From the NCBI RefSeq assembly GCF_000192795.1, contig NW_007360624.1, forward strand, positions 1 to 64,000: 64,000 nt of DNA. Reading direction: 5' to 3'. A model generated the notes under the pieces. That model ran no database searches. It was given only the letters and a program-made list of their open reading frames with translations, and was not told where the DNA came from. Both the position numbers and the translations under genes were made by a program. Below, in pieces: positions 22,421-34,300 of this stretch (positions within the stretch are counted from its first letter, which is position 1; every line of letters starts with the position of its first letter). Origin of the DNA: Vavraia culicis subsp. floridensis (Eukaryota; Microsporidia; Pleistophoridae).

Positions 22421-23062
22421 ATGTACATTATAGGAATCACAGGAAACATAGCGACAGGAAAATCTCTTGTAGGTTCGCTTCTGAGGCAGAAGGGTTATCG
22501 TGTAATAGATGTAGACAAGGTTGCAAGAGAGGTGTTGGAGTGCAACAAGGAATTGTTGTGTAAAAAATTTCCAGAACTGTGCGTTAATAACAAATTTAGT
22601 AAGGCAAAGCTCAGGGAAATAGTTTTCAAGAAAGAAAAGAACAAAAGAGCGATTGAGCGAATACTACACTGTAGAATAATCTTTAAAACGTTTTTCATGG
22701 TATTAGTAGAAGCCTTTAAGTTCAGAGATGTTATTTTCCTGGAAATACCATTGTTTTTCGAGTACAACCTGGATCGATTCTTCGACAGTGTTGTGGTCTA
22801 TTGCGATAAAAATATACAGGCAGAACGAATAATTGGGCGTGATGGTGACGATTTGTTAAATGAAAAACTCAAAGCACAAAAGAGTCTCGATGAAAAGAAG
22901 AAACGAGGAACGTTCCTTATTAACAACAATGGAACTGTGGAATATACGAAGATTCAGATCGCTAATCTTAAATTCAGTGGACGCACAATTTACTTTTATA
23001 TTATCATTGTTATTTTGGTGTATCATCTGACGAGGTATTTACTGAAAAATCTACTCGGATAA
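22421..23062 (+). CDS. dephospho-CoA kinase with C-terminal membrane anchor
   Basis: This CoaE/Cab5-family enzyme phosphorylates the 3' hydroxyl of dephospho-CoA with ATP, the last step of CoA synthesis. The P-loop is GITGNIATGKS (5-15). VIDVDKVAREVL (29-40) is the conserved substrate-side segment with two aspartates, and EIPLFFEYNLD (about 108-118) is the conserved LIPLLFE motif. RIIGRDGDD near 140 is the lid arginine region. The length, 213 residues, is normal for CoaE, but residues about 187-206 form a hydrophobic segment (TIYFYIIIVILVYHLTRYLL) that the bacterial enzyme lacks. Membrane attachment is therefore inferred, as for yeast Cab5 and animal enzymes at membranes. The start follows GGCTCCCCTG (CCCC at 22415-22418). 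Confidence 0.88.
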   Translation: MYIIGITGNIATGKSLVGSLLRQKGYRVIDVDKVAREVLECNKELLCKKFPELCVNNKFSKAKLREIVFKKEKNKRAIERILHCRIIFKTFFMVLVEAFKFRDVIFLEIPLFFEYNLDRFFDSVVVYCDKNIQAERIIGRDGDDLLNEKLKAQKSLDEKKKRGTFLINNNGTVEYTKIQIANLKFSGRTIYFYIIIVILVYHLTRYLLKNLLG

Positions 23063-23450
23063 AAGTACAATAAATAAATCGTGGTCTAACGTTATTGTAT
23101 AGTGCCGTTCAAAAGGATTCGACATATAAACAAATTATAAGTTTTGATATGGTATTGAGGCCATGAACGCAAAGTTTGTTAATCAAAGCTAACGTACACT
23201 TTATTTAGCAGAGATGGATATTATTCTACGAAAGATCATGGATTTCATCACATTCATCTCTATTGTGTCTTGTTTAGTATGAATTATAAGAGATTCTTAA
23301 AATGATTAAATAACTTGTGCGAACTTGTTTGAACGGATGTTCTGCTTGTTTTACGAAAATATGCGCTAAATTTTCACCAACTTTGTTCAGAGCCGGGTCG
23401 TTGTTAAAGACTGAAATTTTAAGAAATACCACAACCGTCAAAAATTTTTG
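23063..23450. other. spacer with AAATTT-type signal
   Basis: This is the upstream region of the Pso2 gene. The sequence CAAAAATTTTTG directly abuts its ATG at 23451, an AAATTT-like signal. No CCC run is present. Confidence 0.4.
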
Positions 23451-24611
23451 ATGAAATATTCCGAGTATACGAAGCATACGCTGTTAAAACATGTTCCGTT
23501 CCATAGGAGGGTACCGAATACTACTTTTATCGTGGATTATTATAAGTTATTGGTTTCAGACACAAGTCATACGTTTCTTACTCATTTTCATGCAGATCAT
23601 TATTATGGACTTAGAAAATCTTTCAACAAGAACATATTTTGTTCTGTTACTACCGCTAACTTGGTCAAGCTGAACATAAAAGTTGACGTGAAGTATATCA
23701 AAGAAATGGCAATGAATAGAGTTTACCGAGTTGATGATGTTGATGTGATGTGTTTTGAGGCTAATCACTGTCCCGGAGCGGTTGGTTTTATTTTTTGCGT
23801 ACAAAATTTTTATTATCTGCACACCGGTGATTTTAGATTTAATATTGATGTACACGGCAATCTGCACAACCTAATTAGTGTTATGAGACCCAATGATGAT
23901 GCTAAATGCTTTGACACGGTCTTCTACGACAACACATACGAAAATTACATGCATTTCGATTCCCAGGAAGAAGTGATTTGCAGCGTTATAAGAGACATTT
24001 TAGCACAAGCCACATCTAAGAGTGTCTTGGCACCAGTACAGACAAAATATGTCTTTCCGTCGTATTCAATAGGGAAGGAGAAGTTGTTTCTGTGTGTGGC
24101 CTATTATTTCAACTGGGAGGTAAACGTGAACACAAAGAAGAATGCAAATATGCAGTGTTACAGCGCATATACCAGAGAGCAGATCAATAAGTCTGTCATG
24201 GACTGCTGCAAAAGAATCAGAGAGAGGCTAGGGCATTCGTCTAGAATTTTTCCGGTGTTTACGAAGGCATATGTGCAGACAATCAAAGATCCAGAAACGG
24301 AGCCACTTCTGTGCGTTAAAACGAATATAAATGATGCTATCATGGAGGTGATACCATTTAATTACGTAAATCGTGTAAAACTTGGCATCTTATACAGCAA
24401 AACAAGGTTTAAAAAAGTAGTCGTTATCTGTGGAACAGGATGGAAAAAAGCAAAGAAAAGTTTCAATTTGACCAGACAGAATGGAACTGTAGTTAAGAAT
24501 GGATTAGAAGTTCGTTACTATCCTTATTCGGAACATAGCTCAAATGCTGAGTTGCAAAAATTCTGCGAATCCGTAAGTTATAAGACAATTACGCCCACCG
24601 TGAAACGGTAA
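23451..24611 (+). CDS. PSO2: SNM1/Pso2 family beta-CASP nuclease
   Basis: A metallo-beta-lactamase/beta-CASP protein of 386 residues. FLTHFHADHYYGL (about 43-55) is the metal-binding HxHxDH box. NHCPGAVGF (about 107-115) and HTGDFR (about 126-131) follow as in SNM1 proteins. SYSIGKEKLF (about 208-217) is the beta-CASP motif, and PYSEHSS (about 361-367) holds the last metal-binding histidine. Eukaryotic SNM1/Pso2 proteins are 5'-3' exonucleases that clear interstrand crosslinks or, in mammals, protect telomeres. No zinc finger or N-terminal extension is present, so this is a bare catalytic domain. The ATG at 23451 is the first real start; a TTG just before it is not counted. Yeast Pso2 is larger (about 660 residues). 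Confidence 0.85.
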   Translation: MKYSEYTKHTLLKHVPFHRRVPNTTFIVDYYKLLVSDTSHTFLTHFHADHYYGLRKSFNKNIFCSVTTANLVKLNIKVDVKYIKEMAMNRVYRVDDVDVMCFEANHCPGAVGFIFCVQNFYYLHTGDFRFNIDVHGNLHNLISVMRPNDDAKCFDTVFYDNTYENYMHFDSQEEVICSVIRDILAQATSKSVLAPVQTKYVFPSYSIGKEKLFLCVAYYFNWEVNVNTKKNANMQCYSAYTREQINKSVMDCCKRIRERLGHSSRIFPVFTKAYVQTIKDPETEPLLCVKTNINDAIMEVIPFNYVNRVKLGILYSKTRFKKVVVICGTGWKKAKKSFNLTRQNGTVVKNGLEVRYYPYSEHSSNAELQKFCESVSYKTITPTVKR

Positions 24612-25280
24612 TTTGAGACGACAACATCAAATCGAAACTTCTTCGAAGAACTTTCAAAATATCTGAGATCACCTATTGACTAATAATTGTACATGATGAA
24701 CGGCTAAACATTGTCGTATTTGTGTTTTTCTTCACGTGGCAAACTCTTATGATTTTGTACTTAACGCGTCAAGTTCTTAATAAAATAGATGACCGACAAT
24801 CGATACATTTTCAGGATATGAACATTGATAATACGTCTGTGATGGGCAATCCTCGGATTTAGATGTGTACTGTTCGGCTTCCACCTATTAACGAATCGCA
24901 TGTAGATTTATTTCCAAGAATTGATTTATACCGAGCAGAACATAACAATAGATAGCACGTATAAGCATGCGTATATCGAAATCATTAATTTTACTATAAC
25001 GATAATTCTATCGACAGTCATTCGTTTCTGGTGTGGTGTAAAGCAACCATTGGAATGGCTATTTGTTGTTGAAGGCGTTAGTTCGTAATTATAAAGCACG
25101 AGTTGCATTTATAATTGTGTGAAACATTATTATAATCCATGTCTACGGGTTCCTTAAGAAAATTGCAGGTTATGAGTTTATGATCATCCCGTCAATCCGA
25201 CATGCCTTTCGATGCTACATTAATATATTTAAATGCGATAACACAGAGCTCATCTACTGTTATTGTAAGTAAACTTGTTT

Positions 25281-26023
25281 TTACGTTCTGAGCTTCGGAT
25301 ATTTGTTCTGCATCGTGTTGAATAGGCTTATAATATCCAACGAAGATTGAACTATAAAAGATTCTTGACGTGTCAGTGGATCAGAAAAATATGTTATCTG
25401 GGCGTTATGGTACGATGAAATAAATAAAAGTACCTGTTTGATGAAAAAAAGGTAAAATTGTACGAATAAAACTTGTTGAAACATACAATATCGTAGAAAT
25501 ATAGGTAACTAAATCGAAATTAATAAACAGGTAGCTTGTGCTAAGCAAAATAGGTTGACTCCTGTTTGATACGAGCACAAAGAATGCACTTGACATTGGT
25601 GTGATTGAAGTGTTCGGTTCAAAAACTCGGAGAAAAAGAGTAAATGGTAATTACGTAAATAAAAATGGAAAAAATCAAGCAATATAACACGAGAACATAC
25701 CCGCGTACACGCCACATAATCACCTTCATATTACTAAAGATACTGCTACTCCACATCAATATTGAATAACGAATCTTCTTTGAGTAACAATCATGGTAGT
25801 GAATATGTTTTATGTTAACATTCATTTGACTCGACATCTTTATTAAATCTACTTCACAAATGGTAATTACATGGATTCGGATCTGTCTGTCCCCCTTCTC
25901 TGTTAGCTGCACCGGCAGGCTGACCAGGTACGTGTTGTGGCTCTGGGCTACTACTTGAAGATCCCATAACACAATACCATGATGCTCTCTTTTATAGTTT
26001 GGGACTTTTCTGTTTTGAAACAT
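25281..26023 (-). pseudogene. possible eroded Argonaute N-to-PAZ region
   Basis: The minus strand first gives NTYLVSLPVQLTEKGDRQIR followed by IHVITICEVDL. This resembles the Argonaute N-domain strand pair (leading VTLPxxxKxRxFKVxIxxV). About 50 codons later, in another frame, LFNIDV appears, the order expected for the Argonaute LNIDVSxxAF segment. Near 25300 a further frame reads SLFNTMQNKYPKL, like the end of PAZ (YFxxKYNIxLKYPxLP). The distance between the first and last piece, about 600 bases, fits the roughly 200 residues separating them in known Argonautes. Stops and frame changes separate all pieces, and no PIWI domain follows. The relationship rests on pattern reading only and could be chance. 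Confidence 0.3.
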
Positions 26024-27308
26024 CTTTCTCTGAGAAATATGTTATAGAATTTCGTTCTGAAACTGATCTGTGATTACAAAGAGCAAAAAAAGATATACGA
26101 ATGTTTCAGTTGCTCGTATTTTTGCAGACATATGATGATGAGCGTATTATTCTGGGCGTGAACTCATAACATCTTGGTAAACAATCAAGACTGTTCAAAT
26201 TCCATAATACAACTAAATTTATTGTTAGCTGTGTATCACACAATAAGGAATTAATGGCACCAATCAGCGCTTTTGTGTGTTGTAAAGGCTTATATTTGGA
26301 TTTACCTGCCTGCCTTACTATTCAACTGCACTCAACAGTCCATTAGATGCTTATTAGGGTTTTTGTTCCGGCTCACTAACGATGCTTCACTACACGGTAT
26401 CTGATACAGTCTTTATACAACATTACATGTCATGTTTTGTTTGAAATCAATATCATACCGATTGCACTAAGTTTTAACCAACTATATGAACGGATCTTTG
26501 AGATCGGTTCTTCCAAGTGATGCTATACTCCAGTATTACTATAACATGGTGTTTCAGAATGTATAAATATCAGTATACATGCGGAAAGTGAAGCGATAAT
26601 TAATATATCGAAATATGCATTTTAATAAAAATGAAACTATCGCTTTCAAAGTCATTCGTCAGTCTACTAACACTGTTCAAGATTATGACCCAATATTACC
26701 TGAGTCACTTCTGTTTTCTGGTAATTAGTAAGATAACTTGATTGGTATTCGTGCTTTTTAGTTATCTCCAATTTTTTTAACTTATCGATATAACTTATTT
26801 CGTTATAGGTATCTCTTACAAAATACTTTTTCGTTCAGCAGAAAGACTCAAGTTAAAAAAGATTCCCTGTTGTTGCTGCGAGATACGGTAGCAGTAAATA
26901 GTACATATAACACAAGGACGAGAATTTTAAGAATAATGATCTAGATTTCAACATGTACCGTGCGAACAGCAAAGTTCTGGGCATAAGCGGCTGTTTAAAG
27001 TGTTTTAAACGCGTCTTTCCTCATGGTTTAAGCGAAAAATTCGATAAAATTGCATGCATGATATTTAGACATAGATACTCAAACCGCACCGGGTAAAAGT
27101 ACGTGTAAAGGGATAACAACACCTTCCATGGATCAGAGGTCAGTCCACGATCGATCCCGATGGTTCAGGAAAGTATGTCATTTTAATATGGAAAGATAAA
27201 TAAATGGCTTCAATAAAAAATGAAAGAACACCGTCAAAGTTCCTATTACCAAAAATTCTCACCTAAACAATGTTTTATTTTTTACCCCGCTGCAGTTATT
27301 CATCCTTG

Positions 27309-27386
27309 TTATTTCGCTTTGCTACCCCCACCTTTTGCGCCCGTTTCTGGATTGTTTCCTTCTGGCTTGCTTGAACTTGATCCCAT
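27309..27386 (-). CDS. possible myristoylated 25-residue microprotein
   Basis: A short minus-strand frame reads MGSSSSKPEGNNPETG, then AKGGGSKAK and a stop. The start fits the N-myristoylation rule (M-G-x-x-x-S with a lysine next), and the tail is basic and glycine-rich. Its GC content is clearly above the surrounding desert. TATATAAAGG lies 20-30 bases before the ATG, and an AATAAA-like site lies about 30 bases after the stop. If real, it would be a lipid-anchored peptide at a membrane surface. It is too short for composition to prove coding, and it could be a relic of a longer gene. Confidence 0.35.
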   Translation of the reverse strand: MGSSSSKPEGNNPETGAKGGGSKAK

Positions 27387-29162
27387 TATAAAATCTTTTA
27401 TTTTACCTTTATATAGTTTTTTTATTAAATTCTATTTGTTTTCGTGTAAGCACCATTAAGAACATATGTCACTCTTTTTTCACCAATATGAAGCAGTCAC
27501 TTCATTTTTTGTTGAGCACATCAAACTTATGTTGTAGCTGCCAATAGTCATTCACTAAAATCACTCGTCACTTACCAAAAATGCACTACAACACGTTGAT
27601 CTGCCGTGGAATATGATGAAAAATAGTTGATTTACTCGTTTTTATTGGTGAACCTAATAAAACTGAGCAAAACACGAATAAATATGTCGAGAAACACAAA
27701 AGTATTAATTATCCAAAAAAGGAAATTGTGCACCAATAGCAAATTTTATAAGTTTATCAAATTTACGATTGGTTCTCTGCTTCATTGATTGTATGTGATG
27801 AATACCGATGCAGATATGTAAGTTGAACATGTCAAATGAACTTTTTGATCGATGAAATTTGAGCAACCATACGACCAACTCGAATATTTGTGCCCGTTGC
27901 GTAAATGCTACATTAATGGTAGCGTATGCTTTTCAGATAAAAACTAACTGTGCTATTCATTGAAAGTTATTTGTGGTGTACAGCGCAATAAATATTTTGT
28001 AGGGGCGGTCGAATGACTCATTCTTCGTTTCGTGATATGAACGAGTTTACCAAGTGGCGTCAAATCATTGAACACATGAATTATAAGAAATAGTTTGATA
28101 AATGATTGGAGTTGCATATGTGGGTGCATATCCAAGGATAGAATTGTATTCACCATTAAATCGGTACAATAGCAAGAGTGAAGGATTTTGTGCATCAAAA
28201 TATGCAGTTGTGCGGAAACATACGAAACATTTTTGGCTGTGTACAATATTTTTGTGATTATATCTCTGTGATCGGTTAACCATCATCGGTCATTACGAGC
28301 GTGAAAATAACTTTATATTTTAATTAGCAGTGACTTTGTGCAGTATATATACCGGACAACGAGCATTTGAAAGCAGTATTTGCTGCCTAAACCATCTGTT
28401 TCTTGCGAAAGAACCATTTTGTGGTGCCCGCGTAGGTGATAGTTATAATTACATCAGCCGGTACGATTTTTCCTTGCGTACGATGGTGTATTGGCAGCAA
28501 CATTGTTGGTTTTACCAGAGATGGCACGTTGCATACTATTCTGTGCTTGCGTTATTTGAGCGGAGTTCACCTCTCAATCTGCTTTTACAGTTTCTCCTCT
28601 TTCAGCTGATAGCTATCGTTGATGGTGGAAGACAGCTATGCGGCAGTTTTACCTCATATTAAACAAATGAAATGGAATATTATCGCAAGATGTTATGATA
28701 TTACATGATTTTTATGGCATGTTGTGCACATCTATCGTTTCTAGTCACGTTATGTGTAAAAAACCGCATTAAATCTGCTTTTTATAGTAATTCAATCATT
28801 ATATAGTGCAAATACGTGCTAAATTGTAAAATGATACACCTTCATTCGATATATTATCATTAAGGAGTCACATGCATCAGTCATTCTGATATAAATATGA
28901 TTTGAAGCGAATCAAAGCGTTCTCTATCTTTCATTGTACAATACACGCGTTTTAGGATTTAGATGGTTTTACGAAATAGAGCATAGCGGATGAGTAATGC
29001 ATTTTGCTAGTTATATCATATATTAGCAGTATGATATACTTAATTACTTTTTTCGTCTAAGATACGTTTACTTATTTTCTCATACTTTTCTTTTATATAT
29101 TTAATTGCTCGTGGCTGTGGGTCATAAATGAGCACTTTACAATGATATTATACACGACTAGT

Positions 29163-31100
29163 TTACTTAAAGGATCTCAACTTTGCCAGGTTATCTAACA
29201 AAGTTCCCTTTTTCTCGCACAAGACCTCGTCAGTACCCTCTATCATGTCCATCCACATCACTACATTTCTTTCTCTCACTTTTTTGACCATCTCTTCCTC
29301 GGTAACATTCCAAGTGATGTTTATAAACAGCCAAATCAATGCCAAATTAATGTCACGGTCATTCATATTGATTGCCTCACCAAAGTCAAGATCTAATATG
29401 CAATATTTTTCTTTATTCGGCAGTATACACAAGTTTACCAGCGTATAAATTATGTTTAAGATGGTTTCTTTGTACAGAGACCCGCCATTTACAAAGAAAT
29501 CATAGTGCTGCATCAATATATATACCAGTTTTGATGGAAAATCTTGTATTTCAAAATACTTCAGTAGTTTTACCAACTCATTTTCGTTACAGCAAAACAG
29601 ATTCCGTAAAATGTTAAAAGTTTTGTTCAAATTGTCTAAATTCTGTCTTTTGAACATCGCGTTGACATATTCAGCGGGAATTTCTCTAACGAATGCTTCC
29701 TTTTCCTGGAATGTCGAGCTATAAAGAAAGTTTCTACATAGCGAGAGAACCTCTCCATCGTACATGAACAATTTTTTCTTAACTATTTTAAATCCATCAT
29801 TATCAATAAATATTTTTCGATAATTGTTGTAATTAAGCAGGATATTGCTCAATATACACAGAACTTCCCGATTTATATCTTCACTTTTGTGATCGCGCTC
29901 TAAAGACAGTAAGCATACTTCCAAAATAGGGCAATTTTGTGTTTCAGTCTGCAGAAACTTTATTTTCTGTGAGAACAGCTTGAACAACTTGAAAGCGCCG
30001 AGAAGCTCATTATCAAAAACAAAGTGTTCAATTTTATGCAGTATTAGCTTCACAACACTTTTTGAAAGATGCTTTTGGAATAACTCACGATTCCTTGTTG
30101 AAAATGTGCTCAGCTCGTATGCACAAAACAAGGAGTGTGGCTTGAGATCGAAGGAAACCATTTTGAGTAGTTTGCATCGACTAATATAGTTCTGCACATC
30201 AGGATTATCAATAGATAGTTGGGTAAGAACATGGAATGCATACTTTTTTTCTATTGTAATACATTTCCTTACCAGCGTTAACAGCCGGATTTCGTGCTCC
30301 GTAATCGTGCGTTTGTCACTGTTACCCTGGACTTTCAGGCAGTTGTAGTTTCTATCACGCACATCCTGGTAACAAATTAGCTGTTCACTTTTTCTTTTCG
30401 GTATTTTTTGGGTGAAGTACCACTTGCTGTACAACTTTAATAGTTCCACATTCATATGAGCAGTGAAGTATTCTGCTACGGCCATTAGCCGCCCGAAGTC
30501 TACGCTGGTACTTTCGTTGAGTAGGCATATCATGATTTTGATACAATAAACATGCACGTTAGATGTTCTATAGCTACTGAACATCGAGTTATCGATTCTT
30601 TCCAAGTTTAACAACATTTGATAGAAGAACTCAAAGCTCAGATCAAATTCACCAATTCGGCTATAAATCAGCTTCAAAACTTCAGTTTTGCATTCGTTCT
30701 CAAGATCGGCCTCCAAAAAATTCAGCAGCATGGGCTTGTAGTGATTCACATCATCGACATAGCTCAGAATAAATCTCAGTGACCTCATATACTGTACAAA
30801 TTTGTCGTGAAATGGCTTTGCGTTTGTAACTGTGTCAAGCGCTTCGGAACTGTCAATAGAATCTATTTCAAAAAGCAGCTCATTTTTTGCCAATCTGCAG
30901 CTACGCCTTGTAATAGTTTGGCTGATTCTCTGTATTATTTCTAAATGTGTGTTGTTTTTGAAGTATAAATTTCTGAACTCAATATTTTTCACCAAGTTGA
31001 AGGAAATAACTTTAAGGTAGTGTAAAAAATCGTTCCTCTCGTATTCTTTAAGCTTCTTTTCATCGTACTCAACCTTCTCAATAGAATCATGAAGAAGCAT
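29163..31100 (-). CDS. armadillo-like repeat protein, possible GID5/ARMC8 relative
   Basis: A 645-residue, entirely helical protein with repeated leucine-rich helices. The C-terminal segment (NLALIWLFINITWNVTEEEM, then VRERNVVMWMDMIEG) follows the pattern of the last armadillo repeat of ARMC8/Vid28, where a LAxxWxxxNLxW helix is followed by a short helix with a charged loop. ARMC8/Gid5 is the substrate-receptor scaffold of the GID/CTLH ubiquitin ligase; whether this protein does that is not shown. No membrane segment or catalytic motif is seen. It starts at the ATG at 31100; an upstream TTG extension is ignored. It lies 220 bases downstream of another large helical protein on the same strand. 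No CCC motif precedes it. Confidence 0.5.
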   Translation of the reverse strand: MLLHDSIEKVEYDEKKLKEYERNDFLHYLKVISFNLVKNIEFRNLYFKNNTHLEIIQRISQTITRRSCRLAKNELLFEIDSIDSSEALDTVTNAKPFHDKFVQYMRSLRFILSYVDDVNHYKPMLLNFLEADLENECKTEVLKLIYSRIGEFDLSFEFFYQMLLNLERIDNSMFSSYRTSNVHVYCIKIMICLLNESTSVDFGRLMAVAEYFTAHMNVELLKLYSKWYFTQKIPKRKSEQLICYQDVRDRNYNCLKVQGNSDKRTITEHEIRLLTLVRKCITIEKKYAFHVLTQLSIDNPDVQNYISRCKLLKMVSFDLKPHSLFCAYELSTFSTRNRELFQKHLSKSVVKLILHKIEHFVFDNELLGAFKLFKLFSQKIKFLQTETQNCPILEVCLLSLERDHKSEDINREVLCILSNILLNYNNYRKIFIDNDGFKIVKKKLFMYDGEVLSLCRNFLYSSTFQEKEAFVREIPAEYVNAMFKRQNLDNLNKTFNILRNLFCCNENELVKLLKYFEIQDFPSKLVYILMQHYDFFVNGGSLYKETILNIIYTLVNLCILPNKEKYCILDLDFGEAINMNDRDINLALIWLFINITWNVTEEEMVKKVRERNVVMWMDMIEGTDEVLCEKKGTLLDNLAKLRSFK

Positions 31101-31323
31101 TCCTTGTGCGTCCAAGAAGTAAGTACTTAAATAATTTAATCTTTGATCACTTTAGCTGTGAAAAACGTATTGGAATGAACAAATCCACAACCAGCTCAAA
31201 AAATGGGATAGTCTGATCACAAAAACGTGTAGTAGAATTTTAATCGATAAATTGCAAACCGTTGAACACAAAAATTGCATATCATAGAAACAGACTATGA
31301 CAGGTTAGTAAATGCGATGTGGC

Positions 31324-34300
31324 TTAGGTGTTGTAGTCCAAATAGTACTGTTCTAAAATTGATCTGAATTCAACAACTCTTTTCAATTTCTCAAGGTAAA
31401 TTTTAGCAAAGTTTTCGCTGTTCAAAAAGTCGTACTGTACATTAACCATCAGGTTATTGACACACACATCAAAATTGTTCTTTGATAGAAAATATGGCTG
31501 CAAAGAATCGACAAGAACACCATCATGGTTATAATATTGGCATTTTCTTTCGAGTTCATTGATATATTTAACATAGTAAGAGATGTTATCCAAATTCTCA
31601 AAGTATTTGTCATTGTATGACATATTCTCGTAGTATAAAATTCTTGGGACAATTCCTTTGAAATTCTCACCAATCTCAAGTGAGCTTGCTCTTTTAATTG
31701 TGACTGGCAGCTTAATTTCGTTAACATTTATTTTCAGGACCTTGTTGTTGTATTCTAATCCCAATGTATACAGATTGTTGACAGGACTTGGTAACAGTAT
31801 TATATTTTCAGCACCCTTTTCTACCAGGATCTTCAGCAACTGCCCATTTCTTACGATTAAAGCCGTATATCCGTTCGGTGTCGTAATTCTGAAAAGAAAC
31901 TGGTCGCCAATCTTACTATATTGGTGAAGATTACAGTAGAGACAAAAACTGCTCAGTTTTTTCCTAATTGTTACTTTTGACCTGTTGAACACCAATCCAC
32001 TTACATATTTATAGTCGTGCAACAAGGTTCTTAGACATTTGCTCACAATTTCCTTATCTGAAACGTTTTTTGATAGCTCAAGCTCCAATAAATGTCGCTT
32101 CTGATTGCTTGTTAACAGTTCAACTTTCAAATCCAGATGAATCTGGTCATGTCGTATTTTCGTTTTCATTTTTGGATTATTCAGTGTTATGTTCGAGAAC
32201 GTGTCATCAATGTCACATATATTCAAATTTTTAGGATCATATTCACCACTTCTGCTCAGATTTGGTAATACTTCAGCGTTTAGTGGTCCATTCAGCGTGT
32301 TGCTTGTTGTATTTTCAGCATTAAGGAGATTGTCCCCTTTAGCGGTGGCAGAGCTTTGATCTATTTCTTCTTCTTGTTTAGTGTCTTGTTTGTTCTTGAT
32401 TGCTAAGTTGTTGCTGTCCCCTAGACCGATTGGTTTTTTCGCAAGTATACTCTTATTGCCTGAAAGAGACGAAACGTTAGAAAATTTTTCTTCATTTGAC
32501 CCGCCATAAAAATTGTGCACTATTTTAGCATCACAGTCATTCATGCCGTCCTCATTTTTCTCTAACAGCATTTTAAATTCATCCAATCGATAAAGATTCT
32601 CAAAATTGATTTTTTTTAAGATCATGTACGTGTGATACTCTGATTTTTCCGTAAACATTTTTCTCAAATTTGTGTAAATGATGTCCAGTACCCGACAGTT
32701 TTTGTTGCTAGTTGAGCTCAATACCGAATTATCAACGCTACGCGCACTATTATCCGTGTTAGTCTCCGATTTGCAATCGGAATGGTTTTTACAGCACTCC
32801 AAAGATTTTGACTCATCGTTAACTATCTCAGAGATGTTGTCTAATATTGTTTGCAGTGCATGCAGAAAGAGAGAGTCCATTTTCCTTTCCTCGCTAAAAA
32901 TCACGTTCTCAAGAAGCAGTCTCAAATTTAGCTTGAGAAGTAAGTCGGTAAAATTCCATTCCTCTATGTAGTCTCTCGTTAGATTCAGTATTTGGCAGAT
33001 CGTTCTCGTATTTCTATTGTTAAATATTTGAGAAAAATACACAACACTTTCGGTTTGCAACGATGTCAGAGATCCATAGACATTTGTATCCGTCAGATCG
33101 TCATCAACAAAAGTGGTGTTAGAGAAATTATATCGCTCTTCACCTTTGAAATTCCTGTAAAACTTGTATTCTTTGTTAAATGTCACAAGCAGCTCGTGTA
33201 AGAAAGGTAGTATGTGCTGCAGGATCTCAGGAAAAGCGTTAAGGAAGAAAAGAGACCGTTCAAAAACTTCGAATGACATGTTGTTCAAATGATTCTTATG
33301 TTTTTCAACGCTTTTTCTTCGGAGATTTACCGTAAGGTTTGAGATACTTATACTAGCGTAGTTTATGTCGCTGAAACTTTGTGTTATTTGGTCTTTCACC
33401 TCTTCTTCTCGGTTTAGCACCATTTTCTCGACCAAATTTATGAAAAATTTATCAAAATCGAAATTTCTTCGTTTTTGTCTCAGAAAAAGCACGTAATCCA
33501 ATATGCGTAGTGTTAGTTTCTGGAAAACTATCTTTTCGCGGATCAGGAAAGTGAGATAGTACGAATCTAACAGTTTCTCCAACATCTCAAATTTGAGATG
33601 ATTTAAATGATTTTTACAGATAAATAAGCATTCGATGTATGCTGAATTGATGACTACGCACTTATCATAGAAAAGACAGTACAGCGTTGGAAGTCTTTTT
33701 TCTATTATCAAATCCTTTAAGATTCTCTCTCCCGATTTATGACTGATCTTAAACATATCCTCCACCACTTGAATAGTGTGCTTCACATTGCTGCTGTTGT
33801 ATGTCTTCAGAAATGCATCGTGTACCTTTTTGTTGTTGAAAACCCTCATGATGGCGAATTTACCGATGTCAACGATAAATTTGTGGTTTCTTTTGGCAAG
33901 AATTATGTTCTGAATGGCAGAGTTCGAAGCATTTTTTACAAATTGGTCCTTGAAAAAATTCTTAAAATTGAACTGTTCCAGGTTTAAGGTACGCAATGCC
34001 CAGTCGTACAACAATTTCATCATATCTTTTGATTCTGTACTATGGTTTTTCTTTGTAAAATACTGCTCTGATGCCTTATTTTCGGTTCCTGCAACGTCTA
34101 AGATCTTAACTTTGATGCGTTTTTCTTCTCCACTCGATGTTTCGTCATCACTATCGCAGATTTTGCTGAAACTCGTAAGAAAATAATCGACATATTCGCT
34201 ATTTCTATTAAGTACGTAGTTGATAATGAAAAATATTCTTTCTTTCTCTATATTTAGGCAGACTGTGTGGTTAGCATTAGGTGAAATACTGCATAACAAA

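Larger units (their letters stand above)
24612..29162. other. 4.5-kb gene desert
   Basis: No ordinary gene is supported. Two items are listed separately: a possible Argonaute relic (25281-26023) and a possible microprotein gene (27309-27386). The segment 27953-28662 has longer open frames on both strands and a slightly higher GC content, which may be another eroded coding region, but I could not identify it. Confidence 0.5.

Noticed and set aside
28330..28662. 110-codon plus-strand frame in the desert, considered as an ISXO2/Merlin transposase piece
   Set aside because: No DDE-type block or N-terminal zinc motif could be found in order; the resemblance was too vague.
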